Shown in pieces: positions 7,972-16,697 of a stretch of 39,227 bases of DNA. The position numbers and the translations under genes are program-made. Each line of letters begins with the position of its first letter. The first letter of the stretch is position 1. The notes beneath the pieces are model-generated. The model had not been told where the DNA came from. It searched no databases and saw only the letters and a program-made list of their open reading frames with translations. Origin of the DNA: Planctomycetota bacterium (GTDB taxonomy: Bacteria; Planctomycetota; J058; JAJDCP01); assembly GCA_029260765.1 (NCBI GenBank), contig JAJDCP010000058.1:1-39227 (forward strand), read 5' to 3'.

Positions 7972-8571
7972 TTAGCGGTTTTCCTGGGATGAACTGTCTT
8001 CCTGGGATCGCCTGCTATAGTGATCCCGAACGAAATCGAGCAGCTCGGACACAGGCGTCTCGTCTGCCGAGCCTTCGGCGAGCGTTCCGCTCTGTTCATC
8101 GAGCAGCTGCAAACCCTGCATGTCTCGCTGGGCGCGATCCCCGTGCAGGCTGTACTTCCCTTGAGCAAGGCCCACGCAGAAGCGCGCGGGAGACTCGGGG
8201 GAGTCTTCGATCGCAAGCAGCACCCGCTCACCGACCCGGAAGCTCGAAGAGCCATGGATCATCAGCTTGCGCTCACCCAACACTCCGCCCCACTGGCGGA
8301 AACGGAAGACACCGTCTTCGAATTGGTAGGTCTCGCCGACCTTCTGCGCCTCTTTGCTGAAGAAACACTCTTCGACCCGCACGCTGATTTCCGTGTAGAT
8401 CACTCCCTGGTCGGTCTCTCCGGCCTCGATCGCGACCACTTCGCCCAGCAAAGTCGTCGCCGCCCGGTCAAAGACCTCTTCAGCGCTCATGGCAACCACA
8501 GTCGTAGCCGCAAGCGGCGCCGATAAACACAGCAACAGGATCCCCAGAAGAGACCAGCGCAGCCCACGCAT
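7972..8571 (-). CDS. Secreted protein of unknown function
   Basis: This encodes 199 residues. A clear signal peptide (MRGLRWSLLGILLLCLSAPL, cleavage near AAT) is followed by SAEEVFDRAATTLLGEVVAI and a beta-rich stretch with GERKLMIHGSSSFRVGERVL, then a Ser/Glu-rich helical tail. The pattern of an N-terminal threat-like segment plus a VGERVLL core is seen in many secreted unknowns; I do not recognise a named family. ATG at 8571 is preceded by GGAGGA at good spacing; the longer open frame upstream is Arg-rich and overlaps the previous gene. The metalloprotease gene starts 11 nt downstream, so the two products are probably made together and may act on each other. Confidence 0.7.
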   Translation of the reverse strand: MRGLRWSLLGILLLCLSAPLAATTVVAMSAEEVFDRAATTLLGEVVAIEAGETDQGVIYTEISVRVEECFFSKEAQKVGETYQFEDGVFRFRQWGGVLGERKLMIHGSSSFRVGERVLLAIEDSPESPARFCVGLAQGKYSLHGDRAQRDMQGLQLLDEQSGTLAEGSADETPVSELLDFVRDHYSRRSQEDSSSQENR

Positions 8572-8585
8572 ACGTCCGTCCTCCG

Positions 8586-9011
8586 TCAAGATTGCTCGCC
8601 TGCGGCGAGGGCGCTGACCAGCTCGTTGACTTCCTCTGCAAGAGGTACGAGTTGATCGCCTTCCCGCAGACGCACTGCGGTCCATTTCTCATCATTCCGG
8701 AACGCCGTGTGAACCTCACGGATGGAGGTCTGGATACGGTAGGCTGCTCCGAGCAGCCGGTGCCACTGCACGACGGAATAGATCGCCAGGCCGACGCAGC
8801 TGAGTGTCAGCAGCGTGGTGACGAGGCCAAGCAGGTACAGGTTGCCGAGACCGATCTGGCTGGCATCACCCGACATCATTGCGGGCAGGGCCGTGTAGGC
8901 GAAAACCCCGAACAGGGCGAGGTTGACGATCGCCAGAAGCCAGACGAGTTTGTAGCTGAAGAGAACCTTGCCGTCGGCGACAAAGGATCTGCGGCGGTTG
9001 GGAGCCGTCAC
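8586..9011 (-). CDS. Small membrane protein with two transmembrane helices
   Basis: The predicted product is 141 residues. Two hydrophobic helices (about 20-44 and 57-82) are followed by a soluble helical tail containing QWHRLLGAAYRIQTSIREVH and EVNELVSALAAGE. The N-terminus is short and basic (NRRRSF). The shape resembles the membrane part of a signalling protein without its output domain, but no diagnostic motif is visible. GTG at 9011 follows GAGGAGA at normal distance. It is the first gene of the operon that ends with the metalloprotease. Confidence 0.6.
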   Translation of the reverse strand: MTAPNRRRSFVADGKVLFSYKLVWLLAIVNLALFGVFAYTALPAMMSGDASQIGLGNLYLLGLVTTLLTLSCVGLAIYSVVQWHRLLGAAYRIQTSIREVHTAFRNDEKWTAVRLREGDQLVPLAEEVNELVSALAAGEQS

Positions 9012-9448
9012 GGTGTATCTCCTCGATGGGCGCTTGCCACACAGGTGCGTATGCGATCCATGTTTTATGGACGAAGTGTTTCACCACGATCTTAGCGCAC
9101 GACCCGGGGGCCAGCTAGACTTATTTGGGATCATGAAACAGCTGCAAAGCAAGTGCCGAAACCAAAATACGCCACAATGCGCCGCCATGCGCCACAATCG
9201 CGTCAGGCTGAAACATACGCGAACCCCAAAAAGTGCTCCTTTCCCGATTCCGGCGAGTTGCCCCAGCAACAGGACATGTTTGGAAGAAACTTCCATCGCC
9301 ACACTTCGTCGTGCGTACAAGACGTTGTCCCTCTCGGAAGAATTGCTCTTGTAGCGAGCCAATTTCGCCGTTGCCGCGACATGCCGAACGCGTTAGAAAT
9401 ACAATCCACAAGCGAGATGGTGTACCGACACTACGCGAAGGAGTTGTC
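9012..9448. promoter_or_regulatory. Divergent intergenic region with a 20-bp-spaced direct repeat
   Basis: This 437-bp region separates the metalloprotease operon from the YbjN-like gene and is less GC-rich than its surroundings. CGCCACAAT occurs at 9170-9178 and again at 9190-9198, a centre-to-centre distance of exactly 20 bp, or about two helical turns. That arrangement suits a pair of same-face protein-binding sites. A TACAAT hexamer near 9400 could be a -10 box for the plus-strand gene, but its -35 partner is poor. Confidence 0.4.
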
Positions 9449-9928
9449 ATGAGTTTGATGCGTCGCATGTCCCTCGAGCGCTTTGAGGAGGTGATGGCCG
9501 AGCTGGGCGTCCTGTTTACGACCCTGGGCGAGCACCACTATGCCGCCAAACAGGGTTCGACGGTCGTCGAGATCCGGGCCGAACCCTACAAGGCGCGCGA
9601 CCTGCTGATCCAGGTGTCCGCAAATGTCGTCGAGGGCGCCAGTTTCTCCGAAGACCTGGGGAGGAAGTTGCTCGACCTCAACGTCACCCACCCGTTTGGA
9701 AGCTTTGGGCTCGACGCCCAGGGCAATGTGGTGTTCCGGCATTGCTTGATCGGTTCCACGCTCGATGTCAAAGAGCTGAAAACATCCTTCAAATCCGTCG
9801 CGGAGACCGCAGACGAATGGGATGACAAGCTCGTCGAGCTGGCCGGCGGCAAGCGCGCATCCGAGTCCGAGCGCTGGGCGGGCGTCGCATGGAAGGGAAG
9901 CGAAACCTCCGAGAGTGCCGACAGTTGA
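9449..9928 (+). CDS. YbjN-domain-like protein
   Basis: This 159-residue soluble protein has the alternating strand-helix pattern of the YbjN / type III secretion chaperone-like fold. It opens with a helix (SLERFEEVMAELGVLF) and continues with a strand pair (GSTVVEIRAEPYKARDLLIQ), a central helix (SFSEDLGRKLLDLNV), a strand pair around FGSFGLDAQGNVVFRHCLIG and a final helix (VKELKTSFKSVAETADEWDD). The acidic, Ser-rich tail is probably disordered. ATG at 9449 follows GAAGGAG. The function of such proteins is generally unclear. It stands alone on the plus strand, about 140 bp before the M28 peptidase gene. Confidence 0.6.
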   Translation: MSLMRRMSLERFEEVMAELGVLFTTLGEHHYAAKQGSTVVEIRAEPYKARDLLIQVSANVVEGASFSEDLGRKLLDLNVTHPFGSFGLDAQGNVVFRHCLIGSTLDVKELKTSFKSVAETADEWDDKLVELAGGKRASESERWAGVAWKGSETSESADS

Positions 9929-10011
9929 ACTGAGCCACGCACCGCGTCGGACGGGGCCGGGGGTGACCGCCGGCTGATCCCGGACAGCCTGGGTGGGTGG
10001 ACAACCATGAA

Positions 10012-10042
10012 GGACCGCGCCAGAAATCTATGCTCGCGGTCC
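10012..10042. promoter_or_regulatory. Inverted repeat upstream of the M28 peptidase gene
   Basis: GGACCGCG (10012-10019) and CGCGGTCC (10035-10042) form perfect 8-bp arms separated by 15 bp, 26 bp before the ATG at 10068. The spacer includes TATGCT, which could be a -10 box. It could be an operator over a promoter or an RNA hairpin in the leader; the sequence alone does not decide. Confidence 0.35.
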
Positions 10043-10067
10043 GGATCCCCCCACAGAGGAGCTGTCC

Positions 10068-11357
10068 ATGAAACGTCTGGGTATTGCATTGCTGGCCTTG
10101 GCCGCGTGCGCACTCGCCGATGGCACCAACGCCCTGCGCAGCATCACAGCTGCGGAGATCCAGGGCCATGTAGACATCCTGGCGGGACCCGAAATGCAAG
10201 GCCGCGGCGCCGGAAGCGAGGGCGGCCGGCTGGCTGGTGAGTATCTGGCCGAGCAATTCAAACAACTCGGCTTCGAACCTGCTGGCGATGACGGCACCTG
10301 GTTCCAGGACTTCGGTACGGGTATGCGCAACGTGCTCGCCGTGCTGCCCGGCAGCGATGCTCTACTGCGCGACGAGTACGTCGTGGTCGGGGGACACTAC
10401 GACCATCTGGGCCACGGGAACCATGGCGGAAGCCTCGCGCCGCTCTCCGGGGGCAGCATCCACTGGGGCGCGGACGACAACGCCTCGGGTACGGCAGGGG
10501 TTCTCGAGATCGCCGAGGGGTTGAGCCTCGATCCCCCGCGCCGTAGTGTGCTGTTCATGATGTTCGACGGCGAAGAGCGGGGCCTGCTCGGCTCAGAGTT
10601 CTTCTGCAAGCACCCCTTGATCCCCCTCGACAAAGTCGTCGCCATGTGCAATCTCGACATGATCGGCCGGCTCGAAGGCCGCCCCATCAAGGTCTACGGC
10701 ACCGGCACAGGCTCGGGTTTCGACGCGATGGTCAACACCCATGGCGAGGCTCTGCAACTCGAGCTCGAATTCGTCGAGGAGATGACCCCCAACAGCGACC
10801 ACTACTCCTTCTACCAGAAGAACATCCCGGTCGTGCACATCTTCTCTGGCCTGCACAGCGACTACCACCGTCCCGGCGATGTCGCCGAGAAACTCGATGA
10901 GCAGGGCGCCGAGGACATCGCCCGGCTGTCCTTCGCTTTCGTCGAAGAGGTCGCCAACCAGGACGGCGCGCCGATCTTCGCCGAGGTGCCGATGGGCGGC
11001 ATGGACTGGAAGGAGATGCTCCAGGCGCTCGGCCTCAACCTCGACAGCCTCGGCGAGTTGTTCGGAGGCCAACGCGGCCAGGGCCAGAAACCCAAGCTGG
11101 GCATCACGCTCGAACAGGGCAGCCTGGTCATCGCCAGCGTGCTGGCAGACACCCCCGCCGAGCGGGCGGGATTGCAGGTCGGCGATACCATTGTCTCTCT
11201 GGACGGCAAGGCCATGGACGGGCTGCGGTCGTTGCGCGGGGCCCTGGGCGACTTGCAGGGCAAGCACAGCCTGCGCATAGTGAGGGACGGGGAGACGCTC
11301 GAGCTTGAAGTCGACTTCGGAGGCTCCGAAGAGGCCCCCCGCCAACGCTGGTTCTGA
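10068..11357 (+). CDS. Secreted M28-family zinc aminopeptidase with PDZ domain
   Basis: The 429-residue exported peptidase has a signal peptide at residues 1-22 (MKRLGIALLALAACALADG). The co-catalytic two-zinc site is complete: GGHYDHLG (His110), GADDNASG (Asp136), DGEERGLLGSE (Glu169/Glu170), NLDMIGR (Asp197) and SDYHRPGD (His267). A PDZ domain at about 343-425 (LGITLEQGSLVIASVLADTP, then AGLQVGDTIVSLDG) may select substrates or mediate assembly. It should remove N-terminal residues from peptides in the periplasm or outside the cell. ATG at 10068 has GAGGAGC upstream. The next open frame overlaps its 3' end by 53 bp, indicating translational coupling if that start is right. Confidence 0.92.
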   Translation: MKRLGIALLALAACALADGTNALRSITAAEIQGHVDILAGPEMQGRGAGSEGGRLAGEYLAEQFKQLGFEPAGDDGTWFQDFGTGMRNVLAVLPGSDALLRDEYVVVGGHYDHLGHGNHGGSLAPLSGGSIHWGADDNASGTAGVLEIAEGLSLDPPRRSVLFMMFDGEERGLLGSEFFCKHPLIPLDKVVAMCNLDMIGRLEGRPIKVYGTGTGSGFDAMVNTHGEALQLELEFVEEMTPNSDHYSFYQKNIPVVHIFSGLHSDYHRPGDVAEKLDEQGAEDIARLSFAFVEEVANQDGAPIFAEVPMGGMDWKEMLQALGLNLDSLGELFGGQRGQGQKPKLGITLEQGSLVIASVLADTPAERAGLQVGDTIVSLDGKAMDGLRSLRGALGDLQGKHSLRIVRDGETLELEVDFGGSEEAPRQRWF

Positions 11358-12216
11358 GCAGGCTCTGCCGGAGGTCCCCGTCAAACTTCTTAGACAGCTC
11401 GAGCTCCACGGCAGTGCGCGCACGATCCAGACCCTGATGGACGGGGTCTTCCGCGCAGACAAAGGCGTCGAACGCAACATGCGGTTGTGGCTATCGGTCT
11501 TTGCTCTGCTGCTGCTGTTTCTGCTCGCCGACATCCTGTTGCTGGTCGTGCAGCCTTCCCGGACGGCCTACCTCGCCCTGCCGATTCTGGCATCGCTCGC
11601 GGCGGCAAGCTACGGGATCTCCGCATGGTATCGGGATCTCGACGTCGAGGACCGCAAGATCGACACCATCCGCCTGCTGCTGCGCGCGTTGGGTGACGAT
11701 CTCCCCGGCACCTTGTCGGTCCGTTTCGACTTCCGGGACATAGACCAACGGCGCTTCGTCACGCGCAAGCAGGGCAGCCTCTTCTCTCCCTTGCGCTGCC
11801 GCTGGTACCGACAGACCTGGCTGGAGCTGCGCGGTTCGCTGGCCGGCCGCATCTCCTTCGAGCTGAGGGTCAGTGCCCAGCTGTGCCGGCGCAACACTGC
11901 CACCCCCCTCAGCAGCCAACAAACCCTCGAGCTGTTCGAAGAGGTCCGCCTGTGCATCGAGGCCCCGTTCGAGCTCGCCCCCCTGCAGGATGGCCGTCTT
12001 CCTGAAGGACTGTTCGGCAGTTGGACCGAGGCATGGGCCGCCGAGAGGCAGCTGGTCCTTCAGGGCAGAACCGAGCCACGGGTCGAGATCTACAGCCGCG
12101 GCGCACGGGAATGGGTCGGGCGGGACGCTCTGGTCGACTTCGAGCAGCTGCTGGCCACACTCGCCCTGGGCCTGACGGCAATTCGTCAGCTGAGGCTCGA
12201 AGCACAGCCCGCATAG
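11305..12216 (+). CDS. Two-helix membrane protein of unknown function
   Basis: Up to 303 residues are encoded. A helical N-terminal part (VKLLRQLELHGSARTIQTLM) leads to two membrane helices (about 58-81 and 86-106), then a soluble C-terminal domain of about 190 residues with many strands (PGTLSVRFDFRDIDQRRF, RWYRQTWLELRGSLAGRISF) and a final helix. No named family is recognised. The TTG at 11305 gives the longest frame but overlaps the peptidase gene by 53 bp and lacks a strong ribosome site. ATG at 11437 is the best alternative and would shorten the N-terminal part by 44 residues. Its position directly behind the M28 gene suggests one transcript. Confidence 0.6.
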   Translation: MKSTSEAPKRPPANAGSEQALPEVPVKLLRQLELHGSARTIQTLMDGVFRADKGVERNMRLWLSVFALLLLFLLADILLLVVQPSRTAYLALPILASLAAASYGISAWYRDLDVEDRKIDTIRLLLRALGDDLPGTLSVRFDFRDIDQRRFVTRKQGSLFSPLRCRWYRQTWLELRGSLAGRISFELRVSAQLCRRNTATPLSSQQTLELFEEVRLCIEAPFELAPLQDGRLPEGLFGSWTEAWAAERQLVLQGRTEPRVEIYSRGAREWVGRDALVDFEQLLATLALGLTAIRQLRLEAQPA

Positions 12217-12251
12217 CAACGCCGAGACTCGGAGAGGCCCCCGTGTTGGCG

Positions 12252-12372
12252 GCGGTCTGTGAGCAGGGCGCTTGGCGAGCGCCAGAGAATACCGATCTGT
12301 ATGGTTGAACCCAGAAGCTCTGGATTCGACCTCCGCCGGAGCTCTTTCCGGCATCCACAGAGCGCCGCTACA
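12252..12372 (+). repeat. Partial copy of the dispersed repeat
   Basis: This copy aligns in order with 5739-5875 of the MITE-like element: a GGTCTGTGA remnant of the first hairpin, the imperfect hairpin GGCGCTT/GAGCGCC, AGAGAATACCGATCTGTATGG, GAGCTCTTTCCGGC and the closing AGAGCGCCGCTACAG. It sits between the membrane-protein gene and the kinase gene, ending 94 bp before the kinase start, so its hairpins could affect read-through. Confidence 0.8.
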
Positions 12373-12465
12373 GCAGATGGCCTCGACGCTCTGATCAAGC
12401 CACAGCTCGCTGGCGGTCCTGCTGCTACACTCGAGATGCACGCCCAAGCCCGCGGAGGACGCCGC

Positions 12466-15462
12466 ATGCCCGGCTTCGATTCGGCGCTCGCAGGAATCGA
12501 CCCCAAACGCAGCCGCGCGTTGTGGGAGACCACCTTCGGCGACCCCCAGCAACTCGACCCCACCTGCAGCTACCGGCCCAGACCCGTCCTGGAGTCCCAG
12601 CCCCTGGAGGCAACCGGCTTTGAGCTCGGCACACGCATCGGCCGCGGAGGCATGGGAGAAGTGTTCCGCGCGCGTCAGCTCGAGCTCGAACGAGACGTCG
12701 CCTTCAAGACCCTGCACACCCGGCCGACGGGGAAACACGCGCAGGCCGCCTTTGTCGCTGAGGCCGTGGTCGTCGGCCGGCTCGAGCACCCGAACATCGT
12801 GCCGATCTACGCGCTGGGCGAGAGGCAGGGGATGCCCTTCATGGCCATGAAGCTGGTCGGGGGCACGACCTGGAAGAGTCTGCTGGGGCGGGGCGGGAGG
12901 GAGCTGCGTGCCCAACTCGAGATCCTGATGCAGGTCTGCAACGCGGTCGCCTTTGCCCACAGCCGCTCGATCATCCACAACGACCTCAAGCCGAGCAACG
13001 TCATGGTGGGCGAGTTCGGTGAGGTGATCGTGCTCGACTGGGGACTGGCCGTCGAGATTGGCGAGACCTCCGACCCGACATCCAGGCTGCGGCACAAGAG
13101 CCACATCCGCCAGCCCTGCGGGACCCCACACTATATGCCCCCCGAGTTGGCGCTGGGGTTGGGGGATTGCCTGGGACCCTGGACCGACGTCTACCTGCTC
13201 GGCGCGAGCCTGTTCGAGATTCTGACCGGAAAGCCTCCGCACGCTGCCGACAACGTCGCGCAGGCTCTCGAGCTCGCAGCCCGGGGCGCGCCGCCCGAAC
13301 TGCCCGGAGACGTTCCCGACGTGCTGAAGCGCATCTGCCAGCGGGCTCTGGCGCCTTTGCCGCGGCGTCGCCACGCCTCAGCCATCGATTTTCGCGACGA
13401 GCTGGCCGCTTTCCTACGCCACGCCGAGAGTTTCCAACTGAGCGAGCGTGCAGAGACCAAGCTCGCACAGGTCCGGCAGCACACGCAGGCAGCGGACGAG
13501 GCCGAGCGCCATGTGCTCTACCAGGACTTCGCCGAATGCGTGGCCGGCTTCAAGCAAGCGCGCGAGGTATGGCAGGGGAATCCGCAGGCGCAAGCTGGCG
13601 AGCGGCGCGCGCGCGAAGGTTTCGCCGAAGCGGCATTGCAGCATGGCGACCTCGGGCTGGCGCTCGTTCAGGTCCGCGCGTTGGCCGAGCTGGGAGACAC
13701 CGACAAGGTCTTGGAAGAACGGGTAGCGGCCGCCTCCCGCACCCGCGAACGCACCCGTCTAGCCGCACAACGCCTGCGCTGGGGTCTACGGATCGCAGCA
13801 CTGGTCAGCCTGGCCGCGATGCTGGCGGTCAGCGCCGTGCTCGTGTTGTGGAACCGCGCCGCAGAACGTCAGCGGCTGCGCGCGGATCGGCTGGTGGGGG
13901 CGATGCTGTTCGAGGTCTACGACTCGCTGCAGGTCATCGAACGCCTCGATCTTCTCGAGCGGGCGGCGGAATCAGTACGCAGCTACTATACCGAGTTGCC
14001 GCTCTCCGACGCGAGCGACGATGAGCTGCTGCTTCGGGCGGCGGTGCAGAGCCGGAGCGCAGTCATCTTCGCGCACAGCGCGCGTCCGGCCGAAGCGTTG
14101 CTGCGCTATCAAGAGGCCATCGAACCCCTGCGCCGCCTGCTGCAAAGGAATCCCGGCCGGGGCGAGGCCTACCTCAGTCTGCAGGAGGTGCTCACGCGCA
14201 TCGGGACGATGCACTCCAACCACAACCAGTTCGACCAGGCCCATGCCGCGCTGACCCACGCCCTCGCCTGCGCCGACAGCGCAGAAGCGCTCGGTGTACA
14301 AGCGAATGTTGCGGTGCAGCACCAGAAACTCGGGGACCTCCTGCTTGCCCAGGGCCAGCCCGAAGCTGCCCTGCCCCACTTCGAACAGAGCTACGCCGCC
14401 TACGAGAAACTGCAATACTCGGGGCCTGGTGCGGTCACCAGCCATCAATACTGCCAGTTCGTGCTGCGGCTCGCCAGCGTGGCCGCAGGCAGAGGTGACT
14501 TCGCCGAGGCCGAGGAGGTGCTGCGGAACGGCCTGGCGCTCTGCGAGACCGGCTACGCGACGAGCCCCCACAAGCTGTCCTTCGCCTCGGTGCTCTCCGA
14601 CACCTGGGACCAACTCGGCGATCTGCTGCTCGCTCAGGGTTTGCTTGAGAAAGCACGCATCGCCGCCGCCGAGAGTCTCGCCCGCAGACAACGCATGCTC
14701 GCCGACCACCCCGGCGTGGCGGGACTGCAGGGTGACCTGTTGAGGGGTTACAATCTGCTCGGACGTGTGTGTGAAGCCGGCTCTGATCTAGAAGGCGCAC
14801 GGCAGGCCTTTGCGCACACGATCCGCATCGCGACCGAGCTCTATGCCCAGGATGGTAGCAACGCCCAATGGCCTCGTGACTTGTCGGTCGGTCTCGATGA
14901 TCTGGCCCGGGTGCTGCGCGCAGAGCGCCGCTTCGAGGAAGCCCTGGCCGCTTCGCAACAAGCGCTGGAAGTCTCACTCGAGCTGCACGCGCGCGATCCA
15001 GGCAACAATCCAGCCTTGTTCGGTCTGCACTGGACCCGCTTCTTCTGGGTCGGTTATTGCGCGGGCCTGCTGGGGGACCACAAGCGCGCCGCAGAGGTGT
15101 TCGCCGAGGGCTTCGAGACGCTGCATTTCCCCTACCTGGGCCTGTGGGCGAGCGCCTTCCACAAAGATGCGCGGCTGCTGGCTACCACCCAGGGGCTGCC
15201 CCCCTGGCCGCAAGCCCTGGTCGACTACTACCGTGGCGCGCTCGACGCCGATGCGCTGCTGGCACTAGCACGCAGCCCCGACCCTTTGATCGAACGCCAA
15301 CAGTTGTGCGAAGCCTATGGCTACATCGGTTTGTGGGAAGACCTGCAAGGCAACAGCATGCGCGCCTGCGAACAGTACCGGCGTTGCGTCGCGACCGACG
15401 TGCGGGAGTTCTACGAGCTCTCCTGGGCAGAGGCCCGCCTGGCGCAGCTCGAAGCGCGATAG
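12466..15462 (+). CDS. Transmembrane Ser/Thr protein kinase with tetratricopeptide-like repeats
   Basis: The protein is 998 residues. The kinase domain (about 52-320) has a glycine loop GRGGMGEVF (59-67), Lys81, catalytic loop HNDLKPSN (Asp173, with Asn in place of the usual Arg), DWG at 191-193 in place of DFG, and GTPHYMPPE in the activation segment. One membrane helix (about 439-463, RIAALVSLAAMLAVSAVLVL) separates it from about 530 residues of helical repeats resembling TPRs (for example AEALLRYQEAIEPLRRLLQR). The kinase side should be cytoplasmic and the repeats periplasmic. ATG at 12466 has GGAGGA 7 nt upstream; ATG at 12436 is weaker. It converges with the dehydrogenase operon. Confidence 0.9.
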   Translation: MPGFDSALAGIDPKRSRALWETTFGDPQQLDPTCSYRPRPVLESQPLEATGFELGTRIGRGGMGEVFRARQLELERDVAFKTLHTRPTGKHAQAAFVAEAVVVGRLEHPNIVPIYALGERQGMPFMAMKLVGGTTWKSLLGRGGRELRAQLEILMQVCNAVAFAHSRSIIHNDLKPSNVMVGEFGEVIVLDWGLAVEIGETSDPTSRLRHKSHIRQPCGTPHYMPPELALGLGDCLGPWTDVYLLGASLFEILTGKPPHAADNVAQALELAARGAPPELPGDVPDVLKRICQRALAPLPRRRHASAIDFRDELAAFLRHAESFQLSERAETKLAQVRQHTQAADEAERHVLYQDFAECVAGFKQAREVWQGNPQAQAGERRAREGFAEAALQHGDLGLALVQVRALAELGDTDKVLEERVAAASRTRERTRLAAQRLRWGLRIAALVSLAAMLAVSAVLVLWNRAAERQRLRADRLVGAMLFEVYDSLQVIERLDLLERAAESVRSYYTELPLSDASDDELLLRAAVQSRSAVIFAHSARPAEALLRYQEAIEPLRRLLQRNPGRGEAYLSLQEVLTRIGTMHSNHNQFDQAHAALTHALACADSAEALGVQANVAVQHQKLGDLLLAQGQPEAALPHFEQSYAAYEKLQYSGPGAVTSHQYCQFVLRLASVAAGRGDFAEAEEVLRNGLALCETGYATSPHKLSFASVLSDTWDQLGDLLLAQGLLEKARIAAAESLARRQRMLADHPGVAGLQGDLLRGYNLLGRVCEAGSDLEGARQAFAHTIRIATELYAQDGSNAQWPRDLSVGLDDLARVLRAERRFEEALAASQQALEVSLELHARDPGNNPALFGLHWTRFFWVGYCAGLLGDHKRAAEVFAEGFETLHFPYLGLWASAFHKDARLLATTQGLPPWPQALVDYYRGALDADALLALARSPDPLIERQQLCEAYGYIGLWEDLQGNSMRACEQYRRCVATDVREFYELSWAEARLAQLEAR

Positions 15463-15580
15463 AGCTTCGGGCGCGGTCGGCTGCTGCGGGGAAGCACGCT
15501 GGTCGCCGAAGTAGCAACGACGGTCCAGCTGAGCTCGCCTTGCGCCTCGCTGTCTTCAGCAGAGCTGGTGGCCTTGAGGC

Positions 15581-16696
15581 TCAGAGCGGAAACGCGCCAT
15601 CCAGCTCGTTGAGCGGCTCGACCGAGCTGTGCTCGGCCTGACGCTGCACACCTGGCGAAGGCTCGCGGGTCACCCCTTCGAACATCGAACGGGGCGTCGG
15701 GGGCCCGGATGCTTCCGCGGCCGCCACAGCCTGCTTGAATCGCTGGCCGAAGTCTTCCAGCCAGGCATCCTGCCAAGCTTGTGTCCAGATGCCCTCGGCG
15801 GCGAGGTAGGCTTGGAAACGCTCCAGAGGGTCTTTCAGCTGCCAGGCCGGAACCTTCGATTCGTCGCGGTATTTGCTGGCATCGTCGGAAGAAGAATGGC
15901 CCCCCCGCCGGTACGTGACCGCCTCGATCAGCGTCGGCCCATCGCCTGCCCGCGCCCGGTCTACAGCTTTTTGGGTGGCCGCCCGCACCGCGAGCACATC
16001 GTTGCCGTCCACCCGCAGCCCGGGGAAACCGTAGGTCGGGGCCCGGACTGCGAAGCTCTCGGCGGCGCTCTGTCGATGGCTTGGCACCGAGATCGCCCAC
16101 TGGTTGTTCACACAGATGAAGACCACCGGCACTTTCCAGACTCCAGCAAACGTCAGCGCTGCGTGGAAGTCGGGCTCGCTGGTCGCACCATCCCCCATGA
16201 AGGCCGCCACAACCTGTGTGGTCTTCTTCAGCTTGATGCCGTAGGCCACTCCTACAGCCTGGGGCAACTGCGTGCCGATCGGGCTGGAGAGCGAAACGTA
16301 CAGCTGCTCCCGGGAACAGTAATGCGAGGGCATCTGACGCCCGGAGGTGGCATCGAGGGCGCAGCCGACGTTCTGGGCGACGTACTGCTCCAGAGGGAAG
16401 CCCCGCCAGAGGGCGACCCCGCCCTCGCGGAGGGCAGGGAAGATCCAGTCGTCGGGCCCGAAGGCTGCCGCACATCCGACGATCGCCGCCTCCTGGCCGG
16501 TAGCCGCGCCGTAGAATGCGATCCGCCCCTGACGCTGCAGTCGCAGCATGCGGGTATCGAGCTCGCGGTTCCGCAACATGGCCAGGTAGAGCTTGCGCAG
16601 CAGGTCTTCAGCGGGACGCTCAACCAGGGCGGGCAAGGGCTCGCCCTCCGGAGAGAGCAAGCGATAGAGCCCGCGCGGATCGAATTCCGGTTCCAT
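15581..16696 (-). CDS. 2-oxoacid dehydrogenase E1 alpha subunit (second copy, distal)
   Basis: The 371-residue thiamine-diphosphate-dependent E1 alpha subunit decarboxylates a 2-oxoacid together with E1 beta. The ThDP/Mg motif is present, GDGATSEPDFHAALTFAGVW ending in NNQWAIS, with SSPIGTQLPQAVGVAYG before it and a phosphorylation-loop-like RRGGHSSSDDASKYRD after it. The C-terminus ends in AFPL, like the other copy. It is the last gene of the operon, 1 nt after the E2 stop. Length and motifs resemble branched-chain or pyruvate E1 alpha; the substrate cannot be told. Between its stop and that of the converging kinase gene (15463-15580) I see no clear terminator. Confidence 0.9.
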   Translation of the reverse strand: MEPEFDPRGLYRLLSPEGEPLPALVERPAEDLLRKLYLAMLRNRELDTRMLRLQRQGRIAFYGAATGQEAAIVGCAAAFGPDDWIFPALREGGVALWRGFPLEQYVAQNVGCALDATSGRQMPSHYCSREQLYVSLSSPIGTQLPQAVGVAYGIKLKKTTQVVAAFMGDGATSEPDFHAALTFAGVWKVPVVFICVNNQWAISVPSHRQSAAESFAVRAPTYGFPGLRVDGNDVLAVRAATQKAVDRARAGDGPTLIEAVTYRRGGHSSSDDASKYRDESKVPAWQLKDPLERFQAYLAAEGIWTQAWQDAWLEDFGQRFKQAVAAAEASGPPTPRSMFEGVTREPSPGVQRQAEHSSVEPLNELDGAFPL

Positions 16697-16697
16697 G

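Noticed and set aside
11491..13374. 627-codon minus frame opposite the membrane protein and kinase
   Set aside because: It is a high-GC shadow of plus-strand genes, rich in Gln, Gly and Arg and with no recognisable domain.
15463..15580. Bidirectional terminator between the kinase gene and the dehydrogenase operon
   Set aside because: No stem with a following T run was visible in either direction.
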